A DNA stretch of 64,000 nucleotides from Pseudonocardia oroxyli. GTDB lineage: Bacteria; Actinomycetota; Actinomycetes; Mycobacteriales; Pseudonocardiaceae. Positions 1 to 8,590 of this stretch are shown piece after piece. The DNA lies in NCBI RefSeq assembly GCF_900102195.1, contig NZ_FNBE01000013.1, positions 149,000 through 212,999 on the forward strand, read 5' to 3'. Numbering within the stretch: the stretch's first letter is position 1; the number at the start of each line of letters is the position of its first letter. The notes below the pieces were generated by a model, which was given only the letters and a program-made list of their open reading frames with translations, searched no databases and was not told the DNA's origin. The translations under genes were made by a program, and so were the position numbers.

Positions 1-111
1 CTCGGTGCCGTTGGCGATCTTCTCGCGAAGCTCCTTGCGCGCCGTGCGAGCGGCCGCGGCCTTCTTGAGCGCCTCCGCGCGCTGCTCGGGGGTCAGCGTG
101 GGCAGTGCCAT
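1..111 (-). CDS. mihF: Integration host factor, actinobacterial type (N-terminal part)
   Basis: The visible N-terminus begins MALPTLTPEQRAEALKKAAA and continues with alternating Ala/Lys/Arg residues. This matches the opening of mycobacterial/Streptomyces IHF (MihF/sIHF), a nucleoid-associated DNA-binding protein unrelated to the E. coli IHF heterodimer. The known family is about 105 residues; only the first 37 codons are inside the window and the gene runs off the left edge. The ATG at 111 is preceded on the minus strand by a purine-rich GAGAGGAG about six bases away, a strong ribosome binding site. Lineage marker for Actinobacteria. Confidence 0.85.
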   Translation of the reverse strand, partial: MALPTLTPEQRAEALKKAAAARTARKELREKIANGTE

Positions 112-231
112 GGTGTGCTCCTCTCGTCTCCCATCGACCACCCTGCTCGGGGTGCGTCGGTGGTCGTACCTGGTACAGCGTGGCCCAAAGAGTGCCAGAC
201 GCCGCGCAACGACGCGCACGGAACCCCCACG

Positions 232-741
232 TCAGAGCCTCGTCGAGGACTGTGACGGTGTTACGGAACCGTCAGCGGCCGGTTCCGGTCGGCGGGCGGT
301 CACCACGGCCCCCACCTGGGACTCCGCCCGTCGGACGTCCCAGAGCGTGCGAACGGAGGTGATCCGCGCGTGTCGGACGGCCACCACGGAGATCCCCAGG
401 ACCCGCGCGGGTCGCCCTGTGGCGGGCACGCCGGGGAGCAGCCAGGACAGCTCGCGGTCGTGGGTGAAGGTCCAGCGGAGCTCGTCGACGACCCGGCGGG
501 TGTCGACGGTCCGGGAGACCCGCTCGACGGCGAGGTCGGCGGGCAGGGCCAGACCGGCCAGGTGCTCGGCGATCTCGGCGGGCGAGTTCCCTCCCGTCAT
601 CGCCGGCATGTCGACCAGGGTCGCGGCGTCGTCGAGCAGGGCGAGCGCCGCCGCGACGTCCCGGTCGACGTACACGGCCCGCCGGAACAGGTCCCACGTG
701 CGCTCGACCTCGCGCATGAGCACCTGCATGGCGGGCGTCAT
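232..741 (-). CDS. NTF2/SnoaL-like hypothetical protein
   Basis: Encodes 169 residues starting MTPAMQVLMREVERTW. The pattern is an amphipathic N-terminal helix, a stretch with DRDVAAALALLDD, then alternating beta-like segments, which suggests a small cone-shaped NTF2/SnoaL-like fold; no catalytic residue can be assigned. The ATG shares its A with the TGA stop of the upstream NADH dehydrogenase gene (TGATG), so the two are probably translationally coupled. Its role is unknown. The open frame extends upstream beyond this ATG, but the residues there are simply the antisense of the dehydrogenase gene, so the internal start is preferred. Confidence 0.6.
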   Translation of the reverse strand: MTPAMQVLMREVERTWDLFRRAVYVDRDVAAALALLDDAATLVDMPAMTGGNSPAEIAEHLAGLALPADLAVERVSRTVDTRRVVDELRWTFTHDRELSWLLPGVPATGRPARVLGISVVAVRHARITSVRTLWDVRRAESQVGAVVTARRPEPAADGSVTPSQSSTRL

Positions 742-2072
742 CAGGCGGCTTCGTGCTGCTCCGCGACCGCCTTCGCACCCGTCATGTCGATCAGGCGGTG
801 GCCGCGGTTGCGGGCGTAGCGCAGCGAGCGGACCCAGTTGTAGAGGGTCCCGAGCCGGTTGCCCCAGCCGATCAGGAACGCGACGTGGACGTAGCACCAC
901 AGCAGGTAGGCGGGCCACCCGGTGAGCTTGAGGCCCATCGCGTCCGCCACGGCCTGCCGGGCGCCGATGGTCGCCATCGAGCCCTTGTCGAAGTACTTGA
1001 ACGGCGCCGGGGTGGTCGTGTCCCCCTTGAGCCGGTTCACGATCTGCTTGCCGACGTAGGTGCCCTGCTGCATGGCCACCTGCGCCACGCCCGGGAGCCG
1101 GTCGACGGTGGAGACCATGTCACCGATCGCGTACACGCCCTCGGCGTTCGGCACGGAGCAGTCCGGGTCGACCGCGAGGCGCCCGGCGCGGTCGGTCTCG
1201 GTGCCCGTGGCCTTCGCCAGCGTCGTGGCCAGCGGGGACGCCTTGACCCCCGCCGCCCAGATCTTCGTGCGGCTGACGATGGTGTCGACGCCCGCGGGGC
1301 CCTTCACCGTGATCGACTCGGCGTCCATGTCCGTGGCGGCGGTGTTCAGCCGGATCTCCACGCCCATCTTCTCCAGCCTGCGCTGGGTGTACCGCTGCAG
1401 CTTCGGGTCGAAGGGCGGGAGCACGGACGGCGCGGCGTCCAGCAGGATGATCTTGGCCTGCCGGGTGTCGATCGAGCGGTACTCCTCGGGCAGCACGTAC
1501 TGCGCGAGCTCGGCGAGCTGACCGGTGATCTCGACGCCGGTCGGCCCGGCGCCCACCACGACGAACGTGAGCAGCGCCTCCCGCTCCTTGTCGTCGGTGG
1601 AGAGCTCGGCCAGCTCGTAGGAGCCCAGGATCTGGCTCCGCAGCATGCGGGCGTCCTCGATGCTCTTCATGCCCGGTGCGTACTGCGCCCACTCGTCGTG
1701 GCCGAAGTAGGCGTGCCCGGCACCGCCCGCGACCACGAGGTAGTCGTAGGGCAGGTCGATGTGCTGTGCGTTGGGCCCCAGCGACCGCACGACCCGGTTG
1801 TCCACGTCGATGTCGTAGACCTCGGCCAGCAGGGTGCGGGTGTTCTTCTGCCCCTTCACCACGCGGCGCAGCGCGGGCGCGATCAGGCCGGGGGAGAGGA
1901 TCCCGGTCGCCACCTGGTAGAGCAGCGGCTGGAACAGGTGGTGGTTGGTGCGGTCGACGAGCGTCACGTCCACGTCGGCACCCGCCAGGGCCTTCGCCGC
2001 GCGCACGCCGCCGAACCCACCGCCCACGATGACGACCTGCTTGCGGTCTCCGGTGCTGCTCGACTCGGCCAC
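741..2072 (-). CDS. ndh: Type II NADH:quinone dehydrogenase
   Basis: A 443-residue NDH-2: a single-subunit, non-proton-pumping flavoenzyme that passes electrons from NADH to menaquinone at the inner face of the membrane. Visible are the FAD dinucleotide motif VVIVGGGFGG near residue 13, the quinone-site region FQPLLYQVATG, the second nucleotide motif FVVVGAGPTGVE near residue 165, the AIGD motif that contacts FAD, and a C-terminal membrane-anchoring amphipathic segment rich in Trp, Tyr and Arg. The GTG at 2072 starts just before the flavin fold and has GGGGCAGA upstream; an ATG at 2114 would add 14 residues not expected for the family. The downstream NTF2-like gene overlaps its stop. Confidence 0.88.
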   Translation of the reverse strand: MAESSSTGDRKQVVIVGGGFGGVRAAKALAGADVDVTLVDRTNHHLFQPLLYQVATGILSPGLIAPALRRVVKGQKNTRTLLAEVYDIDVDNRVVRSLGPNAQHIDLPYDYLVVAGGAGHAYFGHDEWAQYAPGMKSIEDARMLRSQILGSYELAELSTDDKEREALLTFVVVGAGPTGVEITGQLAELAQYVLPEEYRSIDTRQAKIILLDAAPSVLPPFDPKLQRYTQRRLEKMGVEIRLNTAATDMDAESITVKGPAGVDTIVSRTKIWAAGVKASPLATTLAKATGTETDRAGRLAVDPDCSVPNAEGVYAIGDMVSTVDRLPGVAQVAMQQGTYVGKQIVNRLKGDTTTPAPFKYFDKGSMATIGARQAVADAMGLKLTGWPAYLLWCYVHVAFLIGWGNRLGTLYNWVRSLRYARNRGHRLIDMTGAKAVAEQHEAA

Positions 2073-2223
2073 GGAAGATCTGCCCCTCTGGGATCGCCGG
2101 CACGTACCGGACACTGGTGTACCGCAGCCCGGGCATCGTCGCAGGACCGCGCGCAGCAGAGAGCGTAGACGCCGCCGTGCACGCCGTGTGTTGCCCCGGG
2201 GTGTCCGGTGCGCGAACGGGGTG

Positions 2224-5109
2224 TCAGTTCCCGCCGGTGTCCGGTCCCTGGTCGGTGGCGCCGGCCGCGGTGGCCGCGCACGACTGCGCGAGGTCGCTGG
2301 GCGCCGCCCGGCCCTCCGCCGTCTCGTCCGAGCCCGAGGTCGCCGTCGACTCCGCCCGGGGGGAGGTGGTGGGCGCCGAGGGCGCCGCCGCGGACGTGGG
2401 CGCGGGTGCGGGCGGGTCGAGGGCCTCCTGGACGACCCGGCGCATGTACTCGACGTCCGGGCGGCCGGTGTTGAACTTGCCGTCCGGTTCGGACGGGTCC
2501 GGCAGGCTGGGGTCGAAGGCGATGCTCTGCAGGCTGAACCCCTCCCCGGCCAGCGCGGCGAGCGCGGGCAGGACCTGCTGGGGGATGTTGGTGTCGACGT
2601 TCTCCTTGGTGGCCGTGGCCACCGACTGGAAGTTCGCGATCAGGTCCGCGGGGCTCTTCTGCTCCAGCACCGAGTTGATCAGGCACCGCTGCCTGCTCAT
2701 CCGGTCGTAGTCGGTGCTGTCGCGGCGGGAGCGGGCGAACCAGAGGGCCTCCTCGCCGTCGAGGTTCTGGACGCCCGGCTGGATGTAGCCGTCCGGCTTG
2801 ACGTGCCGCCCGTCCGCGGTGACCCCGTTGATCGGGATCGGCGTGGGCCCGACGTTCACCGTGACCCCGCCCATCGCGTCGACCAGGCTGGAGAACCCGG
2901 CCATGTTGACCTCGAGGTAGTAGTCGATGGGCAGGCCGGTCATGTAGGAGATCGAGTCCTGCAGCAGGTTCAGCCCGATGTCGTCGGTCGGCCCCTTCGG
3001 CGCGAGCGCCGGGTGCTCGTGCGCGTAGGCGTACACGGCGTTGAGCAGGTAGTTCCCCGAGAGCGGGTCGCTCGGGTCGTGGAAGCCGTTCGGGAACTCC
3101 TTCGCCATGGGGGTGCCCGGGGTGAACTCGGCGCGCTGGATGTTGCGGGGCAGGCCGAACAGGGTGGTGCGTCCGGTCGTGGTGTCGATGCTCGCCAGCA
3201 TCATGGTGTCCGTGCGGGTGCCGGTGCGGTCGGGTCCGGCGTCGCTGCCCAGGAGCAGGACGTTCAGCCGGTCCTTGCCGAGCGCCACGGTCGCGTCGGT
3301 GCCGCCGGGGCCGCCGTCGAACAGCTCGTTGAGCAGGGACCGCGAGGAGTTGGCGAGGTCCGCGGCGTAGCCGAACGGGACCGCCACGGCCATGCACAGC
3401 ACCGCCGCGGTGCCGGTGCCGAGGATCTTCTTGCCCAGCCCCATGTTCCGCGGGCGGGCCAGCGCGTACGTCCGGGCGACGACGGCGACCCACGCCAGTC
3501 CGATCGCGAGCGCCGCGAGGGCGGCCGCGGCGAGGACCGAGGTGGACAGCACCGACTCGACGAGGGTGGTGCGGCGCAGCGTGAACGCGACGACGAGCGC
3601 GGCCGCCACGAGCAGGAGGAACAGGCCGAGGATGACCGCCCCGGTGCGGGTGCGGCGCAGCAGGAGGTGCCCGGAGCCGGGGACGAGGGTCGACGCGGCG
3701 GTGGTGGCCAGCGCCGCGCCGAGCGTCCGGCGGGCGGTGCGGTCGCGCCGCTTCGCGGCCGGGGAGGCCGCGGCGGTCTCGGCCGTCGCCTCGGCCCGCC
3801 TGCGGGCGACGCGATCGGTGGCACGGTCGGTGGCGCGAGCCTCGGTGCCGGTGCCGGTGCCGGTGCCGGTTCGGGAGCGGCCGCCCCAGTCGGCTCGGTC
3901 GGCTCGGTCGGTGAGCGCGGTGGGTGCGTCCGAGGCGCTGCCCGCGCCGACGGGGGCGCGGCGGTTCTGGGGTGGGACGCCCGGTGGGGCGCCGCGGCCG
4001 CTGCGCCCCACCGGGCGCGCGGTTCCGGGGCGGTCGTCGCCGTCGCGGGGACCACTGTCGCGGGGACCGCGCGGGGGCGCCGAACGGTCGCCCGTGGGGC
4101 GGCCGGGGCCGCCGGGGGCGGGGACGACCGGCCCGCCGCGGGAGGCGCTGCGGTCGGAGCTGCTGCGGTCGGCGCCGGTGCCCGCCGGGCCGCGGGGCGT
4201 GCTGCGGTCGAGGGCGCCCGGTCCGGCGGCCGCCCGCCGGTCGCCGGGAGCAGAGCGGTCGCCGGGAGCGGAGCGGTCGCCGGGAGCGGAGCGGTCGCCG
4301 GGGGTGCTGCGGTCGCCGGGCCGGTCGCCGGGCGCGGAGCGGTCGCGGGGACCGTTCGGGTCGAGCGCGGGGCGGCGGTCGGAGCCGGGGGAGCCGGGGC
4401 CGGGGCCCGCGGGTGCGGGTCGGCTGTCAGGGCTGCGCAGGCCGTTCGGGTCGGGGCGGCGGGGTGCACCGGGCGCGCCGGATCCGCTGCGGTCGCGCCC
4501 CCCGGGTGCGCCGGGACCCCCCGGTGCGCCGGGACCCGGGCCGCCGGGACCCGCACCGCCGGGACCCGGGCCGCCCGGACCCGCACCGCCCGGACCCGAG
4601 CCGCTGCGTTCGAGGCTCTGGGCGCCGGGGTCCGCACCGCCGCGCACCGATCCACTGCGCTCGGGGGCGCCGCCGGGTCGGCTCGGGGCCGCCGGTCCGC
4701 GGGCTCCACCGCCGGGCCCGCTGCCCGTCCCCCCGCGTCCCGGCGGTGCGTAACCCGCCGGGCCGCTGCGGTCGGGACCGGGCATTCCGCGGCCGTGCGA
4801 GGGGGCCCCGGGACCCCGCGGCGCCACGGCCCCGCCGGGGCCCGGGACGCCCGGCCGCTGCTGGGCGTGGCGGCCCGAGGTCCAGGGCGGGTCGGCGCGC
4901 GGCGGTGGCTCGGGGTGCGACCGGTCGGCGCGCCGGGGCCAGGGCTCGTCCGGGCGGGGCGGGCGTCGGTCGCGGTGCCCGTCGGGACCGCGGTGCCCGT
5001 CGGGACCGCGGGGGTCGGCGGCGCGGGGGTCGGCGGCGCGGGCGTCGGGGGAGGGGGGCGCCTCGACCGGGCGTGCGTCGGAGCGTCCGCGTCGCGGGTC
5101 GTCGGCCAC
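2224..5109 (-). CDS. LytR-CpsA-Psr family protein with very long Pro/Gly/Arg-rich N-terminus
   Basis: LCP proteins transfer undecaprenyl-linked polymers (in actinobacteria, arabinogalactan and other wall glycans) onto peptidoglycan. This one is 961 residues, two to three times the usual size. Residues 1 to roughly 440 are disordered, built of Pro, Gly, Arg, Asp and Ser with short repeats such as PGDRSA and GPGG. Several hydrophobic membrane segments follow (about 450-600), then the extracellular LCP domain (about 614-890) with NVLLLGSD, the TDTMML motif, LPRNIQ and a late arginine-rich DRMSRQR. A Ser/Thr/Ala-rich tail ends it. The GTG at 5109 has AAAGGGG upstream, better than an ATG at 5175. 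The N-terminus is probably cytoplasmic and could be phosphorylated; that is inference. Confidence 0.85.
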   Translation of the reverse strand: MADDPRRGRSDARPVEAPPSPDARAADPRAADPRGPDGHRGPDGHRDRRPPRPDEPWPRRADRSHPEPPPRADPPWTSGRHAQQRPGVPGPGGAVAPRGPGAPSHGRGMPGPDRSGPAGYAPPGRGGTGSGPGGGARGPAAPSRPGGAPERSGSVRGGADPGAQSLERSGSGPGGAGPGGPGPGGAGPGGPGPGAPGGPGAPGGRDRSGSGAPGAPRRPDPNGLRSPDSRPAPAGPGPGSPGSDRRPALDPNGPRDRSAPGDRPGDRSTPGDRSAPGDRSAPGDRSAPGDRRAAAGPGALDRSTPRGPAGTGADRSSSDRSASRGGPVVPAPGGPGRPTGDRSAPPRGPRDSGPRDGDDRPGTARPVGRSGRGAPPGVPPQNRRAPVGAGSASDAPTALTDRADRADWGGRSRTGTGTGTGTEARATDRATDRVARRRAEATAETAAASPAAKRRDRTARRTLGAALATTAASTLVPGSGHLLLRRTRTGAVILGLFLLLVAAALVVAFTLRRTTLVESVLSTSVLAAAALAALAIGLAWVAVVARTYALARPRNMGLGKKILGTGTAAVLCMAVAVPFGYAADLANSSRSLLNELFDGGPGGTDATVALGKDRLNVLLLGSDAGPDRTGTRTDTMMLASIDTTTGRTTLFGLPRNIQRAEFTPGTPMAKEFPNGFHDPSDPLSGNYLLNAVYAYAHEHPALAPKGPTDDIGLNLLQDSISYMTGLPIDYYLEVNMAGFSSLVDAMGGVTVNVGPTPIPINGVTADGRHVKPDGYIQPGVQNLDGEEALWFARSRRDSTDYDRMSRQRCLINSVLEQKSPADLIANFQSVATATKENVDTNIPQQVLPALAALAGEGFSLQSIAFDPSLPDPSEPDGKFNTGRPDVEYMRRVVQEALDPPAPAPTSAAAPSAPTTSPRAESTATSGSDETAEGRAAPSDLAQSCAATAAGATDQGPDTGGN

Positions 5110-5495
5110 CGGGACACCCCTTTCTGCACATGCGGCTGCGGTCGGGCCGGCACGTGAGTGGCTCGGAGTGGTCACGGCAGACGCGGGGGTGCTCCTGCCG
5201 TCCTCACGGTCGGAATCTCCACGGCGAGATGGCCGAGACGATACTGCCCGTCACCACCTCGGTTCGGGCGCCCCTACCGGTTGCCGGCGACGACGGCCCC
5301 GAGCGGCCCACGGCGTTCGCCCGGGTGGGCCGAACGCGACCGGCTCGGCGGCCGTCCGGCGCAGCTCACTACGGCTGTCGCGCTGTGGGCACGACCGATG
5401 CGGCGACCGGGACCCGGCCGCCTCGCGCGAGCCGGACAGGAGGGGTCGGCCGGGGCGAATCGTGACGATCCGTGACCTTCTGCTCGCTCGCCGGT
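5110..5495. other. Intergenic region between LCP and LytTR genes
   Basis: About 386 bases with no coding frame I can support. Both flanking genes point left, so it must hold the LCP promoter and the end of the response-regulator transcript. I see short GC-rich inverted repeats but no convincing hairpin followed by a T-run, and no tRNA or riboswitch-like fold that I could recognise by eye. Confidence 0.5.
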
Positions 5496-6356
5496 TCAGC
5501 GGATGCGGGCCAGCGGGCCCGTCGGGCCGTCCTCGCGGGGCGGGCGGCCGCGCAGGATCCGCTTGAGGGCCGCGGTGTGCCTGCGGGAGACCGGCAGCTC
5601 CGGGGTGCCGGGGCCGTGCCCGATGCGGACGACGTAGCCGGAGCCGGACAGCCGCAGCTCGGTGATCAGCGGCAGCGCGACGAGGTAGGCGCGGTGGATC
5701 CGGACGAACCCCGCCTCGCGCCAGCGCTCCTCGAGCACCGACAGCGGGATGCGGACGAGGTGGCTGCCCTCGGTGGTGTGCAGGCGGGCGTAGTCGCCCT
5801 GGGCCTCGACGAAACGCACCGAGGAGCGGGGGACGAGCTTGGTGGTGCCCGCCAGCTCGACGGGGATCACCTCGTCCTCCGGCGGCTGCGGCGCCGGGGG
5901 GCGACCGGCCGGGGCGGGGGCGCTGGGCGCGGAGGCGGGCCGGACCCCGGCGCGGCTGGCGATGGTGCGGTCGATGGAGCCCGCGAGCCGCTCCGAGCGC
6001 AGCGGCTTGAGGAGGTAGTCGACGGCGCCGATCTCGTAGGCGTCCACGGCGCGGTCGTCGTGGGCGGTCACGAAGACGACGGGGGGCGGCGCGGCCATGG
6101 CCGACAGCACCCGGGCGAGCTCGAGACCGTCGAGTCCCGGCATCCGGATGTCGAGGAACACCAGGTCCACACCGGACTCGCCCGGGTTGGCACCCGGTCG
6201 CGAGCCCAGGATCCGCAGCGCCTCGGTGGCGTCCGGCGCCGTCAGCACCGTGCCGACCCGTGCGTCCTCTCCCAGCAGATGGGCGAGTTCCTGCAACGCA
6301 GGCTCCTCGTCGTCGACGGCCAGGACCGTCAGTCCATCCGAGAGCTGGGTGCTCAC
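5496..6356 (-). CDS. LytTR-family response regulator
   Basis: A 286-residue cytoplasmic regulator. Residues 10-125 form a CheY-like receiver with the acidic pair D15/D16, phospho-acceptor D69 in FLDIRMPG and the conserved lysine in YLLKPL. A Pro/Ala-rich linker (about 135-165) joins it to a LytTR DNA-binding domain (about 175-275), recognised from VRFVEAQGDYARLHT, the arginine-rich RIHRAYLV and the closing PVSRRHTAALK. No sensor kinase of the LytS type lies next to it. It is transcribed leftward, divergent from the luciferase-like gene; the 280 bases between them should contain both promoters. ATG at 6356. Confidence 0.87.
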   Translation of the reverse strand: MSTQLSDGLTVLAVDDEEPALQELAHLLGEDARVGTVLTAPDATEALRILGSRPGANPGESGVDLVFLDIRMPGLDGLELARVLSAMAAPPPVVFVTAHDDRAVDAYEIGAVDYLLKPLRSERLAGSIDRTIASRAGVRPASAPSAPAPAGRPPAPQPPEDEVIPVELAGTTKLVPRSSVRFVEAQGDYARLHTTEGSHLVRIPLSVLEERWREAGFVRIHRAYLVALPLITELRLSGSGYVVRIGHGPGTPELPVSRRHTAALKRILRGRPPREDGPTGPLARIR

Positions 6357-6638
6357 GTGGCCTCCTCCTCGCGGGTTCGCGGCGGGCGACGGGCCGGAGA
6401 ACGTGGTCCGTCACCGACGCCGGAGAGTCCATCCCCGACACCAGTGGGTGACTGCGGGCACAACGCTAGCGAAGGGCGTTCCGTCCCTCGACGACCGGTC
6501 GACGGCTATCCCGTCCCGCGCGGTGGACGGCACGCCGCCCGGCGCGCCGCGGGGGCCGTGCCTGCCCGCGGACCGCCGGGGAACACCAGACGACCGCTCA
6601 CCGTTGAGATGATTGCCGTTGCAACAAGAGGGGGAGAG

Positions 6639-7733
6639 ATGCAGTTCGGGATCTTCACGGTCGGGGACGTCACCCGGGATCCGACGACGGGCGTCACGCC
6701 GTCCGAGCACGAGCGGATCCGCGCGATGGTCCGCTACGCCCGGCACGCCGAGGCGGTGGGGCTGGACGTGTTCGCCACCGGCGAGCACCACAACCCGCCG
6801 TTCGTCCCGTCGTCGCCCACCACGCTGCTCGGCTACATCGCCGGGAGCACGGAGCGGCTGGTGCTGTCCACGTCCACCACGCTCATCACGACGAACGACC
6901 CGGTCAAGATCGCCGAGGACTTCGCCATGCTGCAGCACCTGGCGGGCCCCGAGCGGGTCGACCTGATGCTCGGCCGCGGCAACACCGCCCCGGTGTACCC
7001 GTGGTTCGGCCAGGAGATCGAGAACTCGGTGCCGCTCACCGTCGAGAACTACCAGCTGCTGCGGGCGCTCTGGGACGCCGAGGGCCCGATCGACTTCGAG
7101 GGCCGCTTCCGGGCCCCGCTGCACGGGTTCGTCTCCACGCCGCGCCCGGTCGACGGCGTCGCGCCGTTCGTCTGGCACGGCTCGATCCGCACGCCCGAGG
7201 TCGCGGAGATCGCCGCCTACTTCGGCGACGGCTTCTTCGCCAACAACATCTTCTGGCCGCCGGAGCACTACACGCGGCTGATCGGGCTCTACCGGCAGCG
7301 GTTCGAACACCACGGGCACGGCCCGGCGAACACCGCGACGGTCGGGCTCGGCGGACAGTTCTTCATGCGCCGCAACAGCCAGGACGCCTGGAACGAGTTC
7401 CGGCCGTACTTCGACGAGGCCCCGGTCTACGGCCACGGCCCCTCGATGGCGGACTTCACCGAGCGCACCCCGCTGACCGTCGGCAGCCCGCAGCAGGTGA
7501 TCGACCGCACGCTCACCTTCCGCGAGCACTTCGGCGACTACCAGCGCCAGCTGTTCCTCGTCGACCACGCGGGCCTGCCGGAGAAGACGGTGCTCGAGCA
7601 GCTCGACCTGCTCGGCGAGATCCTCCCGACGCTGCGCGCGGAGTTCGAGGCGCGCCGTCCGGAGGGGGTCCCGTCGGACCCGCCCACGCACGCCGAGCGG
7701 GTCGTGGCGCGGGCCGTGCCGCAGCCCGTCTGA
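6639..7733 (+). CDS. Luciferase-like FMN/F420-dependent monooxygenase
   Basis: A 364-residue (beta/alpha)8 flavin-dependent oxidoreductase of the bacterial luciferase superfamily. Typical signs are the N-terminal beta strand MQFGIFTVGD, the EHH motif (GEHHNPPF), LVLSTSTTLITTNDPVKIAEDFA for the second and third strands, and the glycine-rich LMLGRGN before the phosphate-binding region. Its length and the DPVKIAEDFAMLQ stretch resemble the CE1758 subgroup. Substrate is unknown. The ATG at 6639 is preceded by GAGGGGGAG, an excellent ribosome binding site, and codes from the family's first strand. It stands alone; the next genes are tiny and unrelated. Confidence 0.83.
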   Translation: MQFGIFTVGDVTRDPTTGVTPSEHERIRAMVRYARHAEAVGLDVFATGEHHNPPFVPSSPTTLLGYIAGSTERLVLSTSTTLITTNDPVKIAEDFAMLQHLAGPERVDLMLGRGNTAPVYPWFGQEIENSVPLTVENYQLLRALWDAEGPIDFEGRFRAPLHGFVSTPRPVDGVAPFVWHGSIRTPEVAEIAAYFGDGFFANNIFWPPEHYTRLIGLYRQRFEHHGHGPANTATVGLGGQFFMRRNSQDAWNEFRPYFDEAPVYGHGPSMADFTERTPLTVGSPQQVIDRTLTFREHFGDYQRQLFLVDHAGLPEKTVLEQLDLLGEILPTLRAEFEARRPEGVPSDPPTHAERVVARAVPQPV

Positions 7734-8007
7734 CGGCTCGGGCGTCACCGAGCGTGTCCCCCAGAGGGCCCATGGCGCCCGAGACGTGCGGGGGAGCGCG
7801 ATGGTTCCCGGTTGTGACCTTGACCCTTCGTCACCGAAATCGGTTGCCGCGCAGCGGGAGGAAGGGCAGCCTGGTCACGTGGTCGACAACGGTGGTGAGC
7901 GTCGGGCGCCTCGCGCGCCCCGCTCGGTGCTGCGCGTCGGCCACGTCGTGCACGGCTGGTGTCGCGGTCGTTGACCGCCGTCCCCGTCGTCGCTTCCGGA
8001 GAACGAG
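7734..8007 (+). promoter_or_regulatory. Intergenic region with possible promoter and short frame
   Basis: About 270 bases between the luciferase-like gene and a pair of small genes. It contains TTGACC inside an inverted repeat GTGAC...GTCAC near 7814-7834, which could be a -35 box or an operator. A 57-codon frame (ATG at 7801 after GGGGGAG, ending 7974) exists, but its codon use (AAA, TCA, CCT, GTT) differs from the genes around it, so I do not call it a gene. Confidence 0.3.
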
Positions 8008-8142
8008 ATGCGCAACCAGAAGCGCCTGATCCGTCGTCGCACCGTCGACCACCTGCGGACGTCGAGCGCGCTGTGTCGGTCCACCACGTCGGCCACCGCA
8101 CCAGCCACCCTGATCCGTCCGCCCCGTAGGAGCACGTCATGA
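8008..8142 (+). CDS. Possible 44-residue basic small protein, coupled to next gene
   Basis: ATG at 8008 follows GGAGAACGAG, a good ribosome binding site. It opens a 44-codon frame beginning MRNQKRLIRRRTVDHLR, strongly basic then Ser/Thr/Pro-rich. The TGA overlaps the ATG of the downstream 94-residue gene as ATGA, the same arrangement used by real operons in this genome. It could be a true small protein or a translational leader. No family is recognised, and the codon pattern is only moderately typical. Confidence 0.35.
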   Translation: MRNQKRLIRRRTVDHLRTSSALCRSTTSATAPATLIRPPRRSTS

Positions 8143-8423
8143 CCGCCCCGACAGACGACCGCACGGCACCGAGGCCGTCGGTCCCCAGTCAGGAACCCCC
8201 GACCGTCCGGCTGCCGAAGCCCACCCGGGACGACCGCCGCACGGAGATCGTCACCCGCCTGCTGGACTCCCTCGAGGACCTGGTGACCCGGCACCGGGCC
8301 CTGTCGGGTGACCCGTACCAGGTGGACCTGCACGCCGAGCTGATCGCCGCCGAGGTGGCGCACGAGCTCTCGGTGACGCGGTCGGCCCTGCGTCGCAACC
8401 CGCCGCTGCGCCGCGCCGACTAG
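8139..8423 (+). CDS. Small hypothetical protein (94 residues)
   Basis: Encodes a soluble 94-residue protein, Pro/Arg/Asp-rich for the first 30 residues and then helical, with TEIVTRLLDSLEDLVTRHRAL and LHAELIAAEVAHELSVTRSAL. The frame has high G/C at third positions, a ribosome binding site (GTAGGAG) and a perfect terminator hairpin just after the stop, so it is very likely expressed. No known domain is recognised; the two amphipathic helices suggest an oligomerising or partner-binding protein. ATG at 8139 overlaps the stop of a putative 44-codon ORF. Confidence 0.6.
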   Translation: MTAPTDDRTAPRPSVPSQEPPTVRLPKPTRDDRRTEIVTRLLDSLEDLVTRHRALSGDPYQVDLHAELIAAEVAHELSVTRSALRRNPPLRRAD

Positions 8424-8434
8424 ATCCCCGCCCC

Positions 8435-8469
8435 GAACGGCCCGCGACCTCTCCGGTCGCGGGCCGTTC
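8435..8469 (+). terminator. Perfect 15-bp hairpin terminator
   Basis: Arms 8435-8449 and 8455-8469 are exactly complementary, with a five-base loop TCTCC. It lies 11 bases after the stop of the 94-residue gene and before mftD. No T-run follows, as is common for terminators in very GC-rich actinobacteria. Confidence 0.75.
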
Positions 8470-8523
8470 GTGTGTCCAGGTGTGTCCCGTCGCTTCGGAC
8501 AGGGTCTGCCCGCAACCCACTAT

Positions 8524-8536
8524 GGCACTGAGTGCC
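8524..8536. promoter_or_regulatory. Short inverted repeat upstream of mftD
   Basis: GGCAC-TGA-GTGCC lies about 55 bases ahead of the mftD start, in the only relatively AT-containing stretch between the terminator and the gene. It could be an operator for a small dimeric regulator; its short length makes chance occurrence quite possible. Confidence 0.3.
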
Positions 8537-8590
8537 GAAATAGTAGGGTGGCGGCCACCAGAGACGTCCAGCTGCGAAGGGGCAGGCGAG

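Noticed and set aside
1945..5157. Long open frame (over 1000 codons) on the plus strand opposite the LCP gene
   Set aside because: It is an antisense shadow caused by GC-rich codons; the product is low-complexity Gly/Ala/Arg with no domain, while the minus strand has clear LCP motifs.
7801..7974. 57-codon plus-strand frame with good ribosome binding site
   Set aside because: Codon use unlike neighbours and no domain; kept only as a note in the intergenic entry.
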